The position numbers were made by a program, and so were the translations under genes. From Chloroflexota bacterium (GTDB lineage: Bacteria > Chloroflexota > UBA6077 > FW602-bin22 > JAMCVK01), in NCBI GenBank assembly GCA_023475225.1, contig JAMCVK010000024.1:62001-126000 (forward strand): DNA of 64,000 nucleotides. The letters are read 5' to 3'. The notes below the pieces were generated by a model. That model did not search any database. It was given only the letters and a program-made list of their open reading frames with translations, and had not been told where the DNA came from. Shown here one piece after another: positions 62,624 through 64,000 of this stretch (positions within the stretch are counted from its first letter, which is position 1; every line of letters starts with the position of its first letter).

Positions 62624-62632
62624 TGTTATAAT
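62624..62632 (+). promoter_or_regulatory. Extended -10 promoter before glycosyltransferase
   Basis: TGT followed by a perfect TATAAT (62627-62632); the predicted start at about 62639 lies upstream of the preferred TTG 62685 but within the longer open frame, supporting the shorter protein. The 222-nt gap before 62685 holds no other feature. Confidence 0.6.
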
Positions 62633-62684
62633 ACGGACATTAGTCGAGGCAACGGTAGAGTTTCAGGATTTAGAGGATCTGATT

Positions 62685-63644
62685 TTGCTCCTTTCCATCG
62701 TCATTGTCAGCTGGAATGTGAAGGACCTGCTAAGGGCATGTTTGCGCTCGGTGGAGACCGAAGTGCGCCGCTCTGGGCTCTCCGTAGAGGTCCTCGTCGT
62801 AGACAACGCCTCCTCAGACGGCAGCGTGGCCATGGTTATGGCAGAGTTCCCCTGGGTGAAGCTCATCGTTAATGATACTAACGTAGGTTTCACCCGGGCC
62901 AACAATCAGGCATCATCCCAAGCGCAGGGCGATTATCTGCTCCTGTTGAATCCCGATACAGAGCTACGGGTTGGTTCCTTATCTTCCATGACAGAGTTTA
63001 TGGAGAAGCACCGCGATGTAGGAGTTCTGGGTCCACAACTGTTGTATGGCGATGGTATCATACAGTCATCGCGTCGACGTTTCCCCACTTTGGCTACAGC
63101 CCTTGTAGAGAGCACTATTCTACAGCGCTATATGCCCAACATCGGGTTACTGCGGCGGTACTATATGACTGATACGCCGGATAATGAGATTCAGGAAGTT
63201 GACTGGGTGGTTGGGGCGTGCTTTATGGTGCGTCGAGAGGCTCTATCCCAGGTGGGGATGCTAGACGAACGTTACTATATGTATTCCGAGGAACTGGATT
63301 GGTGCTATCGTATCAAGCAGGCAGGCTGGCATGTAGTTTATTTCCCTCTGGCTAAGGTCATCCATCACGAGGCGAAAAGCAGCGAGCAGGATATAACCCT
63401 GCGCAACATTTATTTCCACGAGAGCAAATGCAGGTTCTTCGGCAAACATTATGGGCGCTGGCAAGAGGTCACCCTGCGGACTTTTATTTTCTTGACGTTT
63501 CTGTTTCAATTGTTTGAGGAGAGTTTGAAATTTGTACTCGTGTCGCGCAACCGAGGAATGCGGGTGCAACGCTTATTGATGTTATTGAGGGTGTCCCGTT
63601 GGCAGATCAGCCGGCTGCCACTCACTCTGCTAGGGCGATCGTGA
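62685..63644 (+). CDS. Family 2 glycosyltransferase
   Basis: This 319-residue GT2 enzyme has the canonical start LLSIVIVSWNVKDLLRACLRS, VVDNASSDGSVAMV, DYLLLLNPDTEL and MLDERYYMYSEELDWCYRIK. It resembles rhamnosyltransferases of cell-wall glycan clusters. The open frame runs back to 62508, but TTG 62685 begins the family-homologous part and has GAGG 8 nt upstream. A hydrophobic segment near the C-terminus (FIFLTFLFQLFEESLKFVLV) suggests membrane association. It is followed after 21 nt by a second glycosyltransferase. Confidence 0.92.
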   Translation: MLLSIVIVSWNVKDLLRACLRSVETEVRRSGLSVEVLVVDNASSDGSVAMVMAEFPWVKLIVNDTNVGFTRANNQASSQAQGDYLLLLNPDTELRVGSLSSMTEFMEKHRDVGVLGPQLLYGDGIIQSSRRRFPTLATALVESTILQRYMPNIGLLRRYYMTDTPDNEIQEVDWVVGACFMVRREALSQVGMLDERYYMYSEELDWCYRIKQAGWHVVYFPLAKVIHHEAKSSEQDITLRNIYFHESKCRFFGKHYGRWQEVTLRTFIFLTFLFQLFEESLKFVLVSRNRGMRVQRLLMLLRVSRWQISRLPLTLLGRS

Positions 63645-63665
63645 TAGGCGGGGAGCGATCTTAAG

Positions 63666-64000
63666 GTGAGGGTCTGTCTTATCAGTGGCGAGTTTCCCCC
63701 GATGAAGGGAGGAGTCGGGGATTACAGTGCTTGTTTGGCCGCCGCCTTGACCGACCAGGGCGCAGGGGTGACTGTAGTTACCTATGCTGAAGCGGCTGTT
63801 GAGGGGGAGCGCAGGCTGCCATATACAGTTTTGCCCCGGCTGAAGAGTTGGGGATACGACAGCTGGGGGCGCCTATCGTCCATAATAGAGGCGCAACATC
63901 CTGACGTTGTCCATATTCAGTATCAGACAGGGGCATATGGAATGCACCCGGCTATCAACCTATGGCCATTATTTATGCGCTGGGCAAGAGCGCAGCCCCA
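63666..64000 (+). CDS. Family 4 (GT-B) glycosyltransferase, N-terminal part
   Basis: Only the first 111 residues are in the window; the gene runs off the right edge. Translating from GTG 63666 gives VRVCLISGEFPPMKGGVGDYSACL, the glycine-rich acceptor loop of GT4 enzymes, and DVVHIQYQTGAYGMHP. GGGGAG precedes the start. It belongs to the surface polysaccharide gene group. Confidence 0.88.
   Translation, partial: MRVCLISGEFPPMKGGVGDYSACLAAALTDQGAGVTVVTYAEAAVEGERRLPYTVLPRLKSWGYDSWGRLSSIIEAQHPDVVHIQYQTGAYGMHPAINLWPLFMRWARAQP

Noticed and set aside
1-64000. CRISPR arrays, insertion sequences or phage genes
   Set aside because: No regularly spaced repeats, transposase or integrase motifs were found in the read-through.

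Overview
The window most likely comes from an anaerobic member of the Chloroflexota. Pointers are lipoproteins with a Pro/Thr/Ala-rich linker straight after the lipobox cysteine, an NBR1-type Ig domain in a lipoprotein, frequent TTG and GTG starts, moderate GC, a long Bacillus-type SRP RNA, RemA, SpoVS, RNase Y and YmdB, and ferredoxin-linked central metabolism. No rRNA, phage, insertion sequence or CRISPR array was seen. The phylum call is inference; the gene calls rest on motifs read directly.

Region 1 (1-10625, all minus strand) is a catabolic cluster. In transcription order it holds an XRE/cupin regulator, a flavoprotein with a 2Fe-2S partner, a maleate-isomerase/Asp-Glu-racemase-like enzyme, a corrinoid protein, a homologue of monomethylamine methyltransferase MtmB that lacks the pyrrolysine codon, a DUF6282-type hydrolase-like protein, and a branched-chain-amino-acid-type ABC importer (LivK, H, M, G) running off the left edge. 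This is the best candidate for an undescribed system: corrinoid-dependent demethylation of an imported, probably nitrogen-containing, methylated compound by a non-Pyl MtmB.

Region 2 (11038-17603) carries an unrecognised 590-residue protein with an amidotransferase-like front and a deacetylase-like barrel, an orphan NMT1/THI5-type binding lipoprotein, a ThDP enzyme and an aldehyde dehydrogenase. A tRNA-Ala(GGC), a sugar isomerase-like protein, ispE, rsmA and the SRP RNA gene with its own promoter and terminator follow.

Region 3 (21548-33593, plus strand) starts with housekeeping genes (remA, gmk, priA, def). It continues into a compact TCA-branch operon: LeuCD-type aconitase, isocitrate dehydrogenase, succinyl-CoA synthetase and a four-subunit 2-oxoglutarate:ferredoxin oxidoreductase. 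Together these connect citrate or aconitate to succinate with ferredoxin as electron carrier, in either direction.

Region 4 (33594-50345) has secD and secF separated by a homocysteine methyltransferase gene, a CBS protein with an ArsB/NhaD-type transporter, a PRC-barrel protein, an acetolactate synthase-like enzyme, a phosphoribosyltransferase, mutM, and a DRTGG P-loop protein upstream of an NAD-linked formate dehydrogenase of NuoE/NuoF/FdhA type. Three copies of a roughly 130-160 bp repeat lie at gene 3' ends.

Region 5 (50345-64000) holds spoVS, ymdB, rny, recX and recA on the minus strand, then lon, a FlgD-Ig lipoprotein, several glycosyltransferases and a TIGR00300 (LOR/SDH-domain) protein.
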